From Candidatus Odyssella thessalonicensis (GTDB lineage: Bacteria > Pseudomonadota > Alphaproteobacteria > Bin65), in NCBI GenBank assembly GCA_005240015.1, contig SBBV01000291.1, positions 1 to 12,621 of the forward strand: a DNA stretch of 12,621 nt, written 5' to 3'. The notes under the pieces were generated by a model. It saw only the letters and a program-made list of their open reading frames with translations. It ran no database searches and had not been told where the DNA came from. Position 1 is the stretch's first letter. Each line of letters opens with the position of its first letter. Below, piece by piece: positions 1 to 7,174 of this stretch. Both the position numbers and the translations under genes were made by a program.

Positions 1-2
1 CG

Positions 3-107
3 CTCACGGCGGATACCGTCGGTCAGCGCCTGGACCTGGTGCTGCTGCGCGAAGGCGAGCTGCGCGTGCTGTCTGTCACCCCCGCGGAACGGCCGCCCAT
101 CGCGTAG
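3..107 (+). CDS. C-terminal end of a probable trypsin-like/PDZ (HtrA/Deg-type) protein, partial
   Basis: The frame beginning at base 3 is open from the window edge and ends at TAG 105-107, giving the last 34 residues of a protein. The tail contains GQRLDLVLLREGELRVLSV, which resembles the last strands of a PDZ domain (a G-x-x-L-x-L-x-x-x-R-x-G pattern) as found at the C-terminus of periplasmic HtrA/Deg-type serine proteases. Only the tail is visible, so no catalytic residues can be checked. The stop codon lies inside the first arm of an inverted repeat (103-126), so the repeat abuts the gene exactly. It converges with the hydrolase at 220-1131. It could be another PDZ-containing protein; identification is tentative. 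Confidence 0.5.
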   Translation, partial: LTADTVGQRLDLVLLREGELRVLSVTPAERPPIA

Positions 108-224
108 GGGCGCGCTGCGCGCGCCCGGCCTCCGCTGCCAAGGCGCCGGCAAACTGCTGCTGCGTCCGTCCTCCGTGTGGTCGCTCTGCGGGCGGATAGA
201 GGGCGCGCGCAGCGCGCCCCTACG
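103..224. repeat. REP-like pair: 24-nt perfect inverted repeat with self-palindromic arms
   Basis: Bases 103-126 and 201-224 are exact reverse complements over 24 nt, separated by 74 nt. Each arm is itself a hairpin: GGGCGCGC (108-115), loop TGC, GCGCGCCC (119-126), mirrored at 201-219. The outer end of each arm carries CGTAG, which supplies the TAG stop of the flanking gene on that side (105-107 on plus, 220-222 on minus). This layout resembles a REP doublet and probably acts as a structured bidirectional transcript end. There is no T-tract, so it is not a classic intrinsic terminator. Confidence 0.75.
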
Positions 225-1131
225 TGCGCGACGCTCCGAAAATCTGCTCGAGCGCCAGCTTGCCGAGCAGGCCCTCGGCCTGGCCGAGCGTAAGCGCGAT
301 CTCGAAGTGGTTGAGGTTGCGGCCCTCGATCAGCGCGGAAGCGTGGCGCACCTTGGCCTTCAACGCCGCGGCGAAGTCGCGGGCGTGCCGCTTGAATTCG
401 GGCGTTTCGCCGTCGCCATAGGCGACTGCGGTCGGGCAGCAGACACGATCGAGGTGCCGCATCGGCGAGAGCGCGTCTTCCTCGGCCTTGTCGAGCTTCA
501 CATAGGAGGCGCGTGCCGAAAGCAGCACCGGACCGAGATCGTACATGCCGCTGGCGCAGAGGCCGGAGCGGATCGGCGACGCTTCGAGGCCGAGCGTCGT
601 CCAGTCCGTCGTCAGCAGCACGGCCGCGAGATGCCCGCCCGAGCTGTGGCCCGAGAGATGGATGCGCTCGGGATCGCCGCCGAAGCGCCAGGCATTGCGC
701 CGGAGCCAGACGATCGCGCGGCGGCACTGGTCGGCCATGTCGGGAAGACGCACCTCCGGGACGCAGGAGAAATTGAGCGCCACGAACATCACGCCGTTCT
801 CGACGAAGGCCGGCGCCGGGAAGGCGCTTTCGTCCTTCGTGAGCCGCTGCCAGGCGCCGCCATGCACGAATACGTGGACCGGCGCGCCCACCTTGCCGTT
901 CGTCGCCGCCGAGGCGCCGGCGCCCGCCGCCATCACCGGCGGATAGATGTCCAGAACTTCGTCGGCGCCCGCGCCGTAGCGCTCGGTCAGCGACGGATAG
1001 CGCGCCTTCACCTGGCGGCTCAGCTCGCCATAGCTCGCGATCACCTGCTCGGCGTTCTTGGCCCAGGCGCGCTGATCGTAATTGCGATCCAGCTCTTGCT
1101 GCGTGTAGTGGAGAAAGACGGCTTCGCTCAC
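220..1131 (-). CDS. Alpha/beta hydrolase, arylformamidase/carboxylesterase-like
   Basis: The 303-residue protein has the alpha/beta-hydrolase layout of the BD-FAE/arylformamidase group. HGGAW at residues 90-94 is the oxyanion-hole motif, GHSSGG at 161-166 is the nucleophile elbow with Ser163, and the likely acid and base are Asp240 (YGDGETPEF) and His275 (NLNHFEI). There is no signal peptide, so it should be cytoplasmic. The start is GTG at 1131 with GGAG six bases upstream. Family members hydrolyse N-formylkynurenine or small aryl esters and amides. Its place near nitrilase, glutathione transferase and ring-hydroxylating dioxygenase genes suggests aromatic amide or ester turnover, but the substrate cannot be read from sequence. 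The stop lies in an arm of the inverted repeat at 201-224. Confidence 0.85.
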   Translation of the reverse strand: MSEAVFLHYTQQELDRNYDQRAWAKNAEQVIASYGELSRQVKARYPSLTERYGAGADEVLDIYPPVMAAGAGASAATNGKVGAPVHVFVHGGAWQRLTKDESAFPAPAFVENGVMFVALNFSCVPEVRLPDMADQCRRAIVWLRRNAWRFGGDPERIHLSGHSSGGHLAAVLLTTDWTTLGLEASPIRSGLCASGMYDLGPVLLSARASYVKLDKAEEDALSPMRHLDRVCCPTAVAYGDGETPEFKRHARDFAAALKAKVRHASALIEGRNLNHFEIALTLGQAEGLLGKLALEQIFGASRT

Positions 1132-1269
1132 GGAAGGCTCCGGCGTGGACAGGGACGACCAACGACCCGGAAAACGCCGCCAGCGATCCGCATCGCTTGC
1201 CAGGTCGTTGGCGCTATCGTAGGGCTTCCGCGTCCTTCACGGCAACGCGCTCGCCGCCGCCTCTCGCTC

Positions 1270-1809
1270 ATGGCCGTCACCCGCCTCAACATCGGCTGCG
1301 GGAAGTTCCCGCGCCCGGGCTGGATCAACCTCGACAACAAGGTCCGGCCCGGCGTCGATTGCGTCGCGGATCTCCGCGCCGCGCTCCCGTTCACCGACGC
1401 TACATTCGACTACGCGGTGGCGATCCACGTCTTCCCGCACATTCCGCTCGCGGGTCTGGCCCCGGCCCTCGCCCGCGTGCGCCGCGTGCTCAAGCCCGGC
1501 GGCGTGCTGCGCCTGGCATTGCCCGACCTCGAGAAGGCGATCGAGGCCTATCGCCGGCGGGATGCCGGCTACTTCGCCGTTCCCGATGCGCAATGGCAGA
1601 GCCTCGGCGCCAAGCTCGTGGCGCAGATCGTGTGGCACAACGATGTCGTGACGCCGTTCACCTTCGACCTCGCGGCCGAGGCCTTGGCGAAAGCCGGTTA
1701 TGCCGGCGCGACGCGCTGCGGCTTTCGCGAGACGCGCTCGCGCTTTCCCGAGATCGTGGCGCTCGACAACCGCGAGCGCGAAAGCCTGTTCGTGGAGGCG
1801 GTGCGCTGA
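1270..1809 (+). CDS. Small class I SAM-dependent methyltransferase (predicted)
   Basis: This 179-residue protein begins MAVTRLNIGCGKFPRPGW, where NIGCG is the SAM-binding glycine motif I. The following segments LDNKVRPGVDCVADLR, LPFTDATFDYAVAIHVFPHI and RRVLKPGGVLRLALPDLE match a family of short predicted methyltransferases often encoded near surface-glycan or metabolic genes. The open frame runs far upstream, but that region is antisense to the hydrolase and reads as arginine-rich nonsense, so ATG 1270 just before motif I is the sensible start. No strong Shine-Dalgarno is visible. The protein is shorter than typical class I enzymes (200-250 residues), with a trimmed C-terminal substrate region. 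The substrate is unknown. It stands alone, divergent from the hydrolase by 138 bases. Confidence 0.8.
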   Translation: MAVTRLNIGCGKFPRPGWINLDNKVRPGVDCVADLRAALPFTDATFDYAVAIHVFPHIPLAGLAPALARVRRVLKPGGVLRLALPDLEKAIEAYRRRDAGYFAVPDAQWQSLGAKLVAQIVWHNDVVTPFTFDLAAEALAKAGYAGATRCGFRETRSRFPEIVALDNRERESLFVEAVR

Positions 1810-1870
1810 GCCCGAGCGTCGACGCACGCGCGGACGCGCGCATGCGCCACGGGCCCACTGCATCGGCTGT

Positions 1871-2401
1871 TCAGCGCTTGGTGAGCGTGATCGTCTGGTT
1901 GGCGCCGACGGTCCAGACCATGATCTGGTCGCCGCGGAACTCGACCTTGCCGCTCGTGACCTTGCCCTGGCAGTCGACCTTCAGTTCCGCCGCGTCGAGC
2001 GAATAGGCGCATTGCTTGGCGCCGGCGACCGTGACGCGGCCACCCTCCTCGAAGCGGTAGGTCGTCGTCTCGGCGCGGTCGCTCCTGGTGCTTTCGCCGG
2101 GCGGCATGCCCTGGGCCTGCGTCACGGTCCAGGTCCCGACGAGGCGTGCGGCGCTCGGGCGCGCGCCGGGGGCGGTCGGCGGCGGCTGCTGTTCGGCGCG
2201 CGGCGGCGCTGCAGGCGGGGTGGGCGTGGTCTGCGGCTTCGAGGGCGTAGTCTGCGCCTGCTGCCGGTCCGGCGGCGCGTTGCCGCTGCCGCTCTTGTTG
2301 CCGCCGTCGTCGCAGCCGGCGACGCCCAGGCACAGCGCGGCGATCATCGCCACGACCGGCCGGCACAGGGATCGTTCCGGACGGCATTCTGCGAATGACA
2401 T
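1871..2401 (-). CDS. Proline-rich lipoprotein with C-terminal beta-strand domain
   Basis: The 176-residue product has a charged N-terminus, a hydrophobic stretch (residues 16-29) and a lipobox LGVAGC with the acylated Cys at 30. A low-complexity Pro/Thr/Gln/Ala linker spans about 40-85. A compact C-terminal domain (about 86-176) begins LVGTWTVTQAQG and ends in short alternating strands with two cysteines (131, 144) that could form a disulfide. The overall shape resembles small lipocalin-like or META-like envelope lipoproteins, but I do not recognise the family. The ATG at 2401 has an excellent AGGAGG five bases upstream. A GGAAC-N17-CGTT element 79-104 bases upstream suggests general stress control. 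It should sit in the outer membrane facing the periplasm. Confidence 0.8.
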   Translation of the reverse strand: MSFAECRPERSLCRPVVAMIAALCLGVAGCDDGGNKSGSGNAPPDRQQAQTTPSKPQTTPTPPAAPPRAEQQPPPTAPGARPSAARLVGTWTVTQAQGMPPGESTRSDRAETTTYRFEEGGRVTVAGAKQCAYSLDAAELKVDCQGKVTSGKVEFRGDQIMVWTVGANQTITLTKR

Positions 2402-2479
2402 GGCGTCCTCCTGAAGCTCGCCGCGCTTTCTGGCGCATCGATGCGCGCGCCCGCGAGGGCGCGGCGCGTACTTCTGGAA

Positions 2480-2505
2480 AACGATCCGCGGGCGCCCTGC
2501 GTTCC
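2480..2505 (-). promoter_or_regulatory. Candidate EcfG (general stress sigma) promoter for the lipoprotein
   Basis: On the minus strand GGAAC (2505-2501) and CGTT (2483-2480) are separated by 17 bases, matching the GGAAC-N16/17-CGTT consensus known for the alphaproteobacterial EcfG sigma factor. It would give a 5' leader of about 70 nt before ATG 2401. Confidence 0.55.
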
Positions 2506-2555
2506 CGGAAATCCACGCGCGTTCCGCAAAGCCTCGCCACGACGGCGCAAAGCGC

Positions 2556-2561
2556 TATGAT
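2556..2561 (+). promoter_or_regulatory. Candidate -10 box for the glutathione transferase gene
   Basis: TATGAT lies 29 bases before ATG 2591, at a sensible distance for a short leader. No good -35 hexamer is found 16-18 bases upstream, so this is only suggestive. Confidence 0.3.
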
Positions 2562-2590
2562 CGCTCCGGCGCAGCGTGCGGGAGGGAACG

Positions 2591-3391
2591 ATGCTCGTGC
2601 TCTATCACCACAACATCTCGGTTTGCGCGCAGAAGGTGCGCTTGGCACTCGCGGAGAAGAAGCTTCCGCACGAGCGGCGGCACATCAACCTGATGAAGGC
2701 CGAGCAGGTCTCGCCCGACTATCTCAAGATCAATCCCAAGGGCGTGGTCCCCGCGCTGGTGCACGACGGCCAGCCGGTGACCGAATCGACCGTGATCATG
2801 GAATATCTCGACGATGCGTTCCCCGAGCGCCCGCTCAGGCCCGCGGCCCCGCTGGCGCGCGCCAGGATGCGCGTCTGGGCGCAGGTTCCCGACGCGGCCC
2901 TGCACGCGGCCTGCGGAACCGTGACCTACGCCGCTGCCTTCGCCGATCAGATCAAGGCCGCGAATTCCCCGGCGGCGTTGAAGGAGCGGCTCGCCAAGCT
3001 GCCCGACCGCGCCCGCGCCTGGCGCCAGGAGCAGTTGCTCGAGAAGGGGCTCGATGCGCCGTTTGTGGCCGACGCCGTGAAGCTGCACGACAAGGTGCTC
3101 GGTGACATGGAGAAGACGCTCACCGCCGGCGCGTGGCTCGCCGGCGACACGTTCAGCATCGCCGAATGCGCGATCGCGCCCTACGTGCTGCGGCTCGACC
3201 GCCTCGGCCTCGCGCGCATGTGGGAGAAGCGCCCGCGCGTCGCCGACTGGTACGCGCGGCTCCAGGCGCGTCCCTCCTGGGCCGAGGCGATCACCGCGTT
3301 TCCGGTGCTCGGCGGCGGCGACTACGACGATGATCTGAAATCCAAAGGCGTCAACATCTGGCCCAAGGTCAAGGCGCTGCTCGCGGCCTGA
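2591..3391 (+). CDS. Glutathione S-transferase family protein
   Basis: The 266-residue protein has a thioredoxin-fold N-terminal domain (about 1-80) and an all-helical C-terminal domain (about 100-230). The active-site region is YHHNISVCAQKVR, with Ser10 and Cys12 as candidate thiolate-stabilising residues. NPKGVVPAL (48-56) holds the cis-proline (Pro54), and TES at 64-66 is the usual site for the gamma-glutamyl group. The C-terminal domain contains WLAGDTFSIAECAIAPYV, the conserved N-capping-box region of the family. A GTG fifteen bases upstream is in frame, but ATG 2591 has GGGAGG at ideal spacing and starts right at the first strand. The enzyme is likely cytosolic and involved in detoxification or glutathione-dependent ring chemistry. 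The extended C-terminal tail (PVLGGGDYDDDLKSKG onward) is typical of one bacterial subgroup. Confidence 0.9.
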   Translation: MLVLYHHNISVCAQKVRLALAEKKLPHERRHINLMKAEQVSPDYLKINPKGVVPALVHDGQPVTESTVIMEYLDDAFPERPLRPAAPLARARMRVWAQVPDAALHAACGTVTYAAAFADQIKAANSPAALKERLAKLPDRARAWRQEQLLEKGLDAPFVADAVKLHDKVLGDMEKTLTAGAWLAGDTFSIAECAIAPYVLRLDRLGLARMWEKRPRVADWYARLQARPSWAEAITAFPVLGGGDYDDDLKSKGVNIWPKVKALLAA

Positions 3392-3427
3392 GATCGGCTG
3401 CTGCGGAAATTGCGAAGCGGTCGGCGC

Positions 3428-4612
3428 TTACATCGTGCAGCCATTGGGCGGATCCCGCACGTCCGCGATCGTATCGATCACCACGTGGCTGGGCTTGCCG
3501 CCGACCTCGCGCACTTCGATCATGTAGACATTCTGGATGACGTTGTTCGTGCGGGGATCGATCCGCATCGGTCCGCGCGGCCCGGAATAATCGGCCTTGC
3601 GGATGGCCTCCATCAGTGCGCGCTTGTCGTCGGTCTTGCCGTCGACGGCCTTGAGGCCGGCGGCGACCATGTGCATCGCGTCATAGCCGTTCACCGTGAT
3701 CTCGTCCGGCTCGCGACCCCCCGTTCGCTTGCGATACTCGGCGGCGAACCGCCGGTTCGCAGGGTTGTCGAGCGACGGCACGTAGTTGATCGGACCGACG
3801 AAGCCGAGCGCGGCCTTGCCTTGCTTTTCGAGAAAAGCGGGGCCCACTGTCCAGGCCGGTCCGGTCAGCGGAATCTGCCCTTTCAGTCCGAACCGGTCGT
3901 ACTCGCCGACGAATTGAATCGCCATGCCGCCAGGGAAGAATGCATAGATCATATCCGGCTTGGCGCCCTTGGCCTGGGCGAAATAGGGACCAAAATCCTT
4001 GGTCGCGAACGGCGCATAGATCTCGCCCACGATGGCGCCGCCGGCGCGCGCAAACTCGCGCTTGAAGGTATCGGCGACTTCGCGCCCGCCGGCATAGTCC
4101 GCGGTCATAACCACCGCCCGCTTGTAGCCGCGTTTGAACAGCCACGCCCCGCTGTCGCGGATGATCTGATCGGCGGAAAACGACACCCGCATGACCCAGG
4201 GGCTGCAATCCTTGCCGGTGATGCTGCCGACCCCGGCGTTGATGATGATCGTCGGCTGCTGGGCGGCGACGGCCTCCTGGTGGATCGGCAGAGCAAGGTT
4301 CGAGGCGAGCCCGCCCAACAAGACGTCGACCCTGTCGCCGGTGATCAGCTTCTTGGCCTTGGCGAGCGCTTGGACCGGCTTGTTCTCGTCGTTCTCGAAG
4401 AGGAGCTCGATCTTGCGGCCGGCGACGGCTCCGCCGACTTCGTCGAGCGCCATCTTGATGGTCGTCTCCATGCCGCGCGAATAGATCTCGAACGGCGGTG
4501 CGAAGGGCAGGACGATGCCGATCTTGATCGGGCCGCTCTGGGCCAGCGCCGGCGCTCCCGCCGCCCCGGCAGCGAGCGCGATGGCCTGCACGGCAGTGAG
4601 CATGCGTCGCAT
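3428..4612 (-). CDS. ABC transporter periplasmic substrate-binding protein (branched-chain amino acid / aromatic type)
   Basis: The 394-residue protein has a Sec signal peptide with probable cleavage after ALA (residue 24), then IKIGIVLPF at 29-37, which opens a type I periplasmic binding fold of the Leu/Ile/Val receptor family. NINAGVGS-like and NGYDAMHM segments and the C-terminal GPMRIDPRTNNVIQNVYMIEV are characteristic. In alphaproteobacteria such proteins often bind aromatic acids rather than amino acids, and the catabolic neighbours fit that, though ligand specificity is inference. ATG 4612 follows the stop of the AraC-type gene by three bases, and its GGAGGG Shine-Dalgarno lies within the last codons of that gene, so the two are probably translationally coupled. 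No permease or ATPase gene accompanies it here, so it is either an orphan receptor or uses a transporter encoded elsewhere. Confidence 0.93.
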   Translation of the reverse strand: MRRMLTAVQAIALAAGAAGAPALAQSGPIKIGIVLPFAPPFEIYSRGMETTIKMALDEVGGAVAGRKIELLFENDENKPVQALAKAKKLITGDRVDVLLGGLASNLALPIHQEAVAAQQPTIIINAGVGSITGKDCSPWVMRVSFSADQIIRDSGAWLFKRGYKRAVVMTADYAGGREVADTFKREFARAGGAIVGEIYAPFATKDFGPYFAQAKGAKPDMIYAFFPGGMAIQFVGEYDRFGLKGQIPLTGPAWTVGPAFLEKQGKAALGFVGPINYVPSLDNPANRRFAAEYRKRTGGREPDEITVNGYDAMHMVAAGLKAVDGKTDDKRALMEAIRKADYSGPRGPMRIDPRTNNVIQNVYMIEVREVGGKPSHVVIDTIADVRDPPNGCTM

Positions 4613-4615
4613 CGT

Positions 4616-5704
4616 TCATCCCTCCATAGTTGAGCCGCGCCTCGGGAGCGCAGGCCGACGGGCTTCGCCGCCCGCCTCCGGCATCTCGGAATCCGCGCCG
4701 GGCAAGGCCGCGGCGCGGTAGTCGCGCGGCGCCAGTCCGAAGCGCGCGCGGAACGCGCGGCTGAAGTTGGGCAGGTCGTTGAAGCCCCAGCGCAGCGCGA
4801 TCTCTGTGACGTGCTCGCCGGCGTGCAGCGGGCTCGCGAGCTCCTCGCGGCAGCGCGCGAGGCGGTATTCGCGGATATAGCCGCTGACCGACGTCCCCGC
4901 GCTCTGGAACAGGCGGTGCAGGTACCCCACCGAGATGCCGAGCGCCGCGGCTACGTGCGCCGGCGACAACCCCGGATTCTCGACATGGGCGTCGATGTAT
5001 TGCGTCGCGCGCAGCAAGAGCACGCGCCGCGCCGTGCTCGCCGCATCGCCGAGCTCGCCTTGCAGGCCGGCGAACGCGAAGGCGATGAGATCGATGGTGC
5101 GGTCGATCAGCCCGCCGCGGACCGCAGGATCGACCGCCTCGATCTCCGCGCACATCGTCTGCACGTGGGATGCGAGGATCCGGCCGAGCGGCGACGCCGA
5201 TTTCAACGGCCGCGCCAGCCACAGCGGCGGCGCCGGAAGCCGGGTCGCCAGCCGGTGATGGGGGATCTTCATCACGATCTGGCGGAAGGACGCGTCGAAC
5301 GCAAAATCGTAACGGCGCGTGCTATCGAACAAGACCATGTCGCCCGGGCCGAGCACGGCGATGCGTCCGTCCTGGCGCAACACGGCCGGTCCGGCCGTCT
5401 GCAGCACCAGCATGATCCAGGCGTCGGCTTCGCGGCGGATGTGGCGTTGCGTGCGCACGGCCTTCTGCGCCACCGACTCCACCTCGACCAGGCTCGCCGT
5501 CTCTTGGGGATTCCACGCAAGAAGGCGGCGCATCGCTGCGCCGTAGAACGGCTCCTCGGCATCACGGCTGCAATCGAGGCCCACGAACATGTCGCAGACC
5601 GTCTCCTTCCAGAACGCGTAGCGCTGGGGCACGGGCATGTCCTCGGTGCTGAGCCGCTGCACGATCAGCCCGGTATCGCGCTGTACGATCTGGCATTGCC
5701 GCAT
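4616..5704 (-). CDS. AraC-family transcriptional regulator
   Basis: From ATG 5704 the product is 362 residues. The N-terminal part (about 20-200) resembles the AraC-binding-like ligand domain with the early FWKETVCDMFVGLDC segment, as in FeaR/NphR-type activators of aromatic and nitrile metabolism. The C-terminal AraC double helix-turn-helix occupies about 230-330, with LSPAHVAAALGISVGYLHRLF as the first HTH and VTEIALRWGFNDLPNFSRAF plus GLAPRDYR as the second. A tail of about 30 residues follows. The open frame extends 37 codons upstream, but that part is low-complexity and MRQCQIVQRD is the better start, although its GGAG is 12 bases away. It overlaps in function with the next gene (3-base gap) and diverges from the nitrilase, so it probably activates both. 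Confidence 0.9.
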   Translation of the reverse strand: MRQCQIVQRDTGLIVQRLSTEDMPVPQRYAFWKETVCDMFVGLDCSRDAEEPFYGAAMRRLLAWNPQETASLVEVESVAQKAVRTQRHIRREADAWIMLVLQTAGPAVLRQDGRIAVLGPGDMVLFDSTRRYDFAFDASFRQIVMKIPHHRLATRLPAPPLWLARPLKSASPLGRILASHVQTMCAEIEAVDPAVRGGLIDRTIDLIAFAFAGLQGELGDAASTARRVLLLRATQYIDAHVENPGLSPAHVAAALGISVGYLHRLFQSAGTSVSGYIREYRLARCREELASPLHAGEHVTEIALRWGFNDLPNFSRAFRARFGLAPRDYRAAALPGADSEMPEAGGEARRPALPRRGSTMEG

Positions 5705-5937
5705 GCTTGGGGCACGCTCCGGCCACGTCGGCAAGGTCTGCCGCCGGCGTCGGGCCTGATGCGCCACTGGGCGCCCCTTATGAATAGCACAGGCCCGGCC
5801 GGCACCGCCCGCCAAATCTGGCCGAAATCAGCCATTGCCAAGTTTTGCAGCAGCGCCAAGCAAGACGGGAACCCGGCCTGGGCCTAGGAACGGGCGAGGC
5901 ACCGCGCTGGTGCGATCGGTTCGGAAGGAGGCATGCC
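5705..5937. promoter_or_regulatory. Divergent control region between the AraC-type regulator and the nitrilase
   Basis: This 233-base gap must contain the promoters of both divergent genes and is the natural binding place for the AraC-type protein. GCCAAG occurs twice about 20 bases apart (near 5838 and 5857), the direct-repeat style AraC proteins often use. I could not identify convincing -35/-10 pairs, and a sigma-54 match was tested and rejected. Confidence 0.4.
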
Positions 5938-7053
5938 ATGTCCAGGACCCGCAAGCCCGTCCTCGGCGGCCGCGACAAGGTCAAGGTCGCTATCGCGCAG
6001 ATCTCGAGCGCCTATCTCGACCGCGCGGTTTCGATCGACCGCGCCGTGGCCGCGATCGGCGAGGCCGCGCGCAACGGTGCGCAGCTCGTCGTGTTCTCGG
6101 AAGTCTGGCTCGCCGGCTACCCGTTCTGGAGCGAGGGTTGGGATTCCAGTTTGCCCGAGTGGGTGCAGGGCCGCGTCGCGTTCCGCGACGCCGCCATTCT
6201 CGCGCCGAGCGAAGACACCGAGCGCCTCGGCGCCGCCGCGCGCCAGCACGGCGTGTACCTGGTCATGGGCTGCAACGAGATCGACGGCCGCGCCGAGAGC
6301 GGTACGATCTACAATGCGCTGCTGTTCTTCGGCCCCGATGGCGCGCTGCTCGGCCGCCACCGCAAGCTGATGCCGACCTTCTGCGAGCGCCAGTTCTGGG
6401 GCCAGGGCGACGGCGCGGACATCCGCGTGTTCGAGACCGACATCGGCCGCATCGGCGGCCTCATCTGCGGCGAGCATGTGATGACGCTGGCGCGCGCCGC
6501 CATGATCGCCGAAGGCGAGGAGATCCACATCGCGACCTTCCCCGGCTCCTTCGCGCTCCACACCGGCCCGCGCCTGCAAGAGCCCGACACCGCCGGATTC
6601 TTCTTCGGCTATCCGCTGGCGCGCGCGCATTCTTTCGAATCGGGCGCGTTCGTGCTGCTCGCCTGCGGATATCAGGACCCGGCCGACGTGCCCGACGACT
6701 TCGTGCTGAAGCCCAAGATGCATGTGAGCTGGGCCAATGGCGGCAGCGCCGTGATCGCGCCGCTTTGTGTGCCGCTGGTGGAGCCCACATTCGGGCCAAG
6801 GATGATCTATGCCGAGCTCGAGGCGTGGATGATCAAGGCGATCCGCGCGATCGTCGACACGATGGGCCATTACGGCCGTCCGGACGTGTTCAAGCTTCTC
6901 ATCCGGCAGGGCGAATGGCGCGAGGCCGGCGCGCGCGGCAAGCGCATCGATGCGGGGCTCGCCGATCGCCTGAAGCGCGCTGCCGAAGCCCGCGACGTCG
7001 ACGAGCACCAGGTGCTGACGCTCGCCGAGCGCATGCCCGAAGCCGCCGAATAA
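5938..7053 (+). CDS. Nitrilase (carbon-nitrogen hydrolase, nitrilase/cyanide hydratase branch)
   Basis: The 371-residue enzyme carries the Glu-Lys-Cys triad of the nitrilase superfamily: Glu55 (VFSEVWLAGYPFW), Lys143 (RHRKLMPTFCERQFWGQGDG) and Cys177 (GGLICGEHVM). The PTF-x-ER-x-x-W-G-x-GDG stretch after the lysine and the E-I-H-I-A-T-F-P-G segment are typical of true nitrilases, which convert R-CN directly to R-COOH plus ammonia, rather than amidases. The CGEH at the nucleophile replaces the commoner CWE(N/H), a variant I associate with aliphatic-type nitrilases. Length fits the family. ATG 5938 has AAGGAGG six bases upstream; the frame is open for 31 more upstream codons but these lack support. 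It is cytoplasmic. It diverges from the AraC-type gene and precedes a MarR-dioxygenase group, suggesting a nitrile-to-acid step feeding ring oxidation. Confidence 0.92.
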   Translation: MSRTRKPVLGGRDKVKVAIAQISSAYLDRAVSIDRAVAAIGEAARNGAQLVVFSEVWLAGYPFWSEGWDSSLPEWVQGRVAFRDAAILAPSEDTERLGAAARQHGVYLVMGCNEIDGRAESGTIYNALLFFGPDGALLGRHRKLMPTFCERQFWGQGDGADIRVFETDIGRIGGLICGEHVMTLARAAMIAEGEEIHIATFPGSFALHTGPRLQEPDTAGFFFGYPLARAHSFESGAFVLLACGYQDPADVPDDFVLKPKMHVSWANGGSAVIAPLCVPLVEPTFGPRMIYAELEAWMIKAIRAIVDTMGHYGRPDVFKLLIRQGEWREAGARGKRIDAGLADRLKRAAEARDVDEHQVLTLAERMPEAAE

Positions 7054-7060
7054 CGTTCGT

Positions 7061-7134
7061 GCGCTGCCGGGGCGAAGGCCGCGATGGCTACGCGGCCGTC
7101 GCTCCGCGCGGAGCGGGCGTGCCCCGGCTGGCGC
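7061..7134 (+). terminator. Three-way-junction structure after the nitrilase gene (possible terminator or repeat element)
   Basis: Eight bases after the nitrilase stop, GCCGGGGC (7066-7073) pairs perfectly with GCCCCGGC (7121-7128), extended by GCGC/GCGC at 7061-7064 and 7131-7134. The enclosed region folds into two further hairpins: GGCCGCG/CGCGGCC (7077-7083 with 7091-7097) and the perfect palindrome GCTCCGCGCGGAGC (7101-7114). No T-tract follows. It may stabilise the transcript end, or be a dispersed palindromic element. Confidence 0.5.
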
Positions 7135-7174
7135 GTGCCGGAAAACATGCGTTCTCATTCGATTGCGCGTGTTT

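Noticed and set aside
23..1162. 379-residue minus-strand frame overlapping the hydrolase
   Set aside because: It is in another frame of the same strand, lacks recognisable motifs, and has the skewed composition of GC-rich shadow frames.
175..1269. Long plus-strand open frame upstream of, and in frame with, the methyltransferase
   Set aside because: It is antisense to the well-supported alpha/beta hydrolase and reads as arginine/alanine-rich nonsense; the methyltransferase fold begins right after ATG 1270.
1648..1661. A fourth GTGA-N6-TCAC dyad
   Set aside because: It lies inside the methyltransferase coding sequence and far from any start, so it is taken as background; it shows the motif alone is not proof of function.
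3681..5222. 513-residue minus-strand frame spanning the binding protein and the regulator
   Set aside because: It is a shadow frame of two genes with clear families and contains no domain of its own.
5257..5277. GTGATG...CATCAC inverted repeat
   Set aside because: It lies within the AraC-type coding sequence with a 9-base spacer and no link to a promoter.
5833..5852. Possible sigma-54 promoter around TTGCCAAG and TTTTGCA
   Set aside because: The -24 element does not match TGGCAC at the required five-base spacing from TTGC.
5869..5940. Two GGAAC sequences before the nitrilase as EcfG promoter elements
   Set aside because: No CGTT occurs 16 or 17 bases downstream of either.
5884..7158. 424-residue frame antisense to the nitrilase
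   Set aside because: The nitrilase on the plus strand has a full catalytic triad and ribosome site; the antisense frame has neither.
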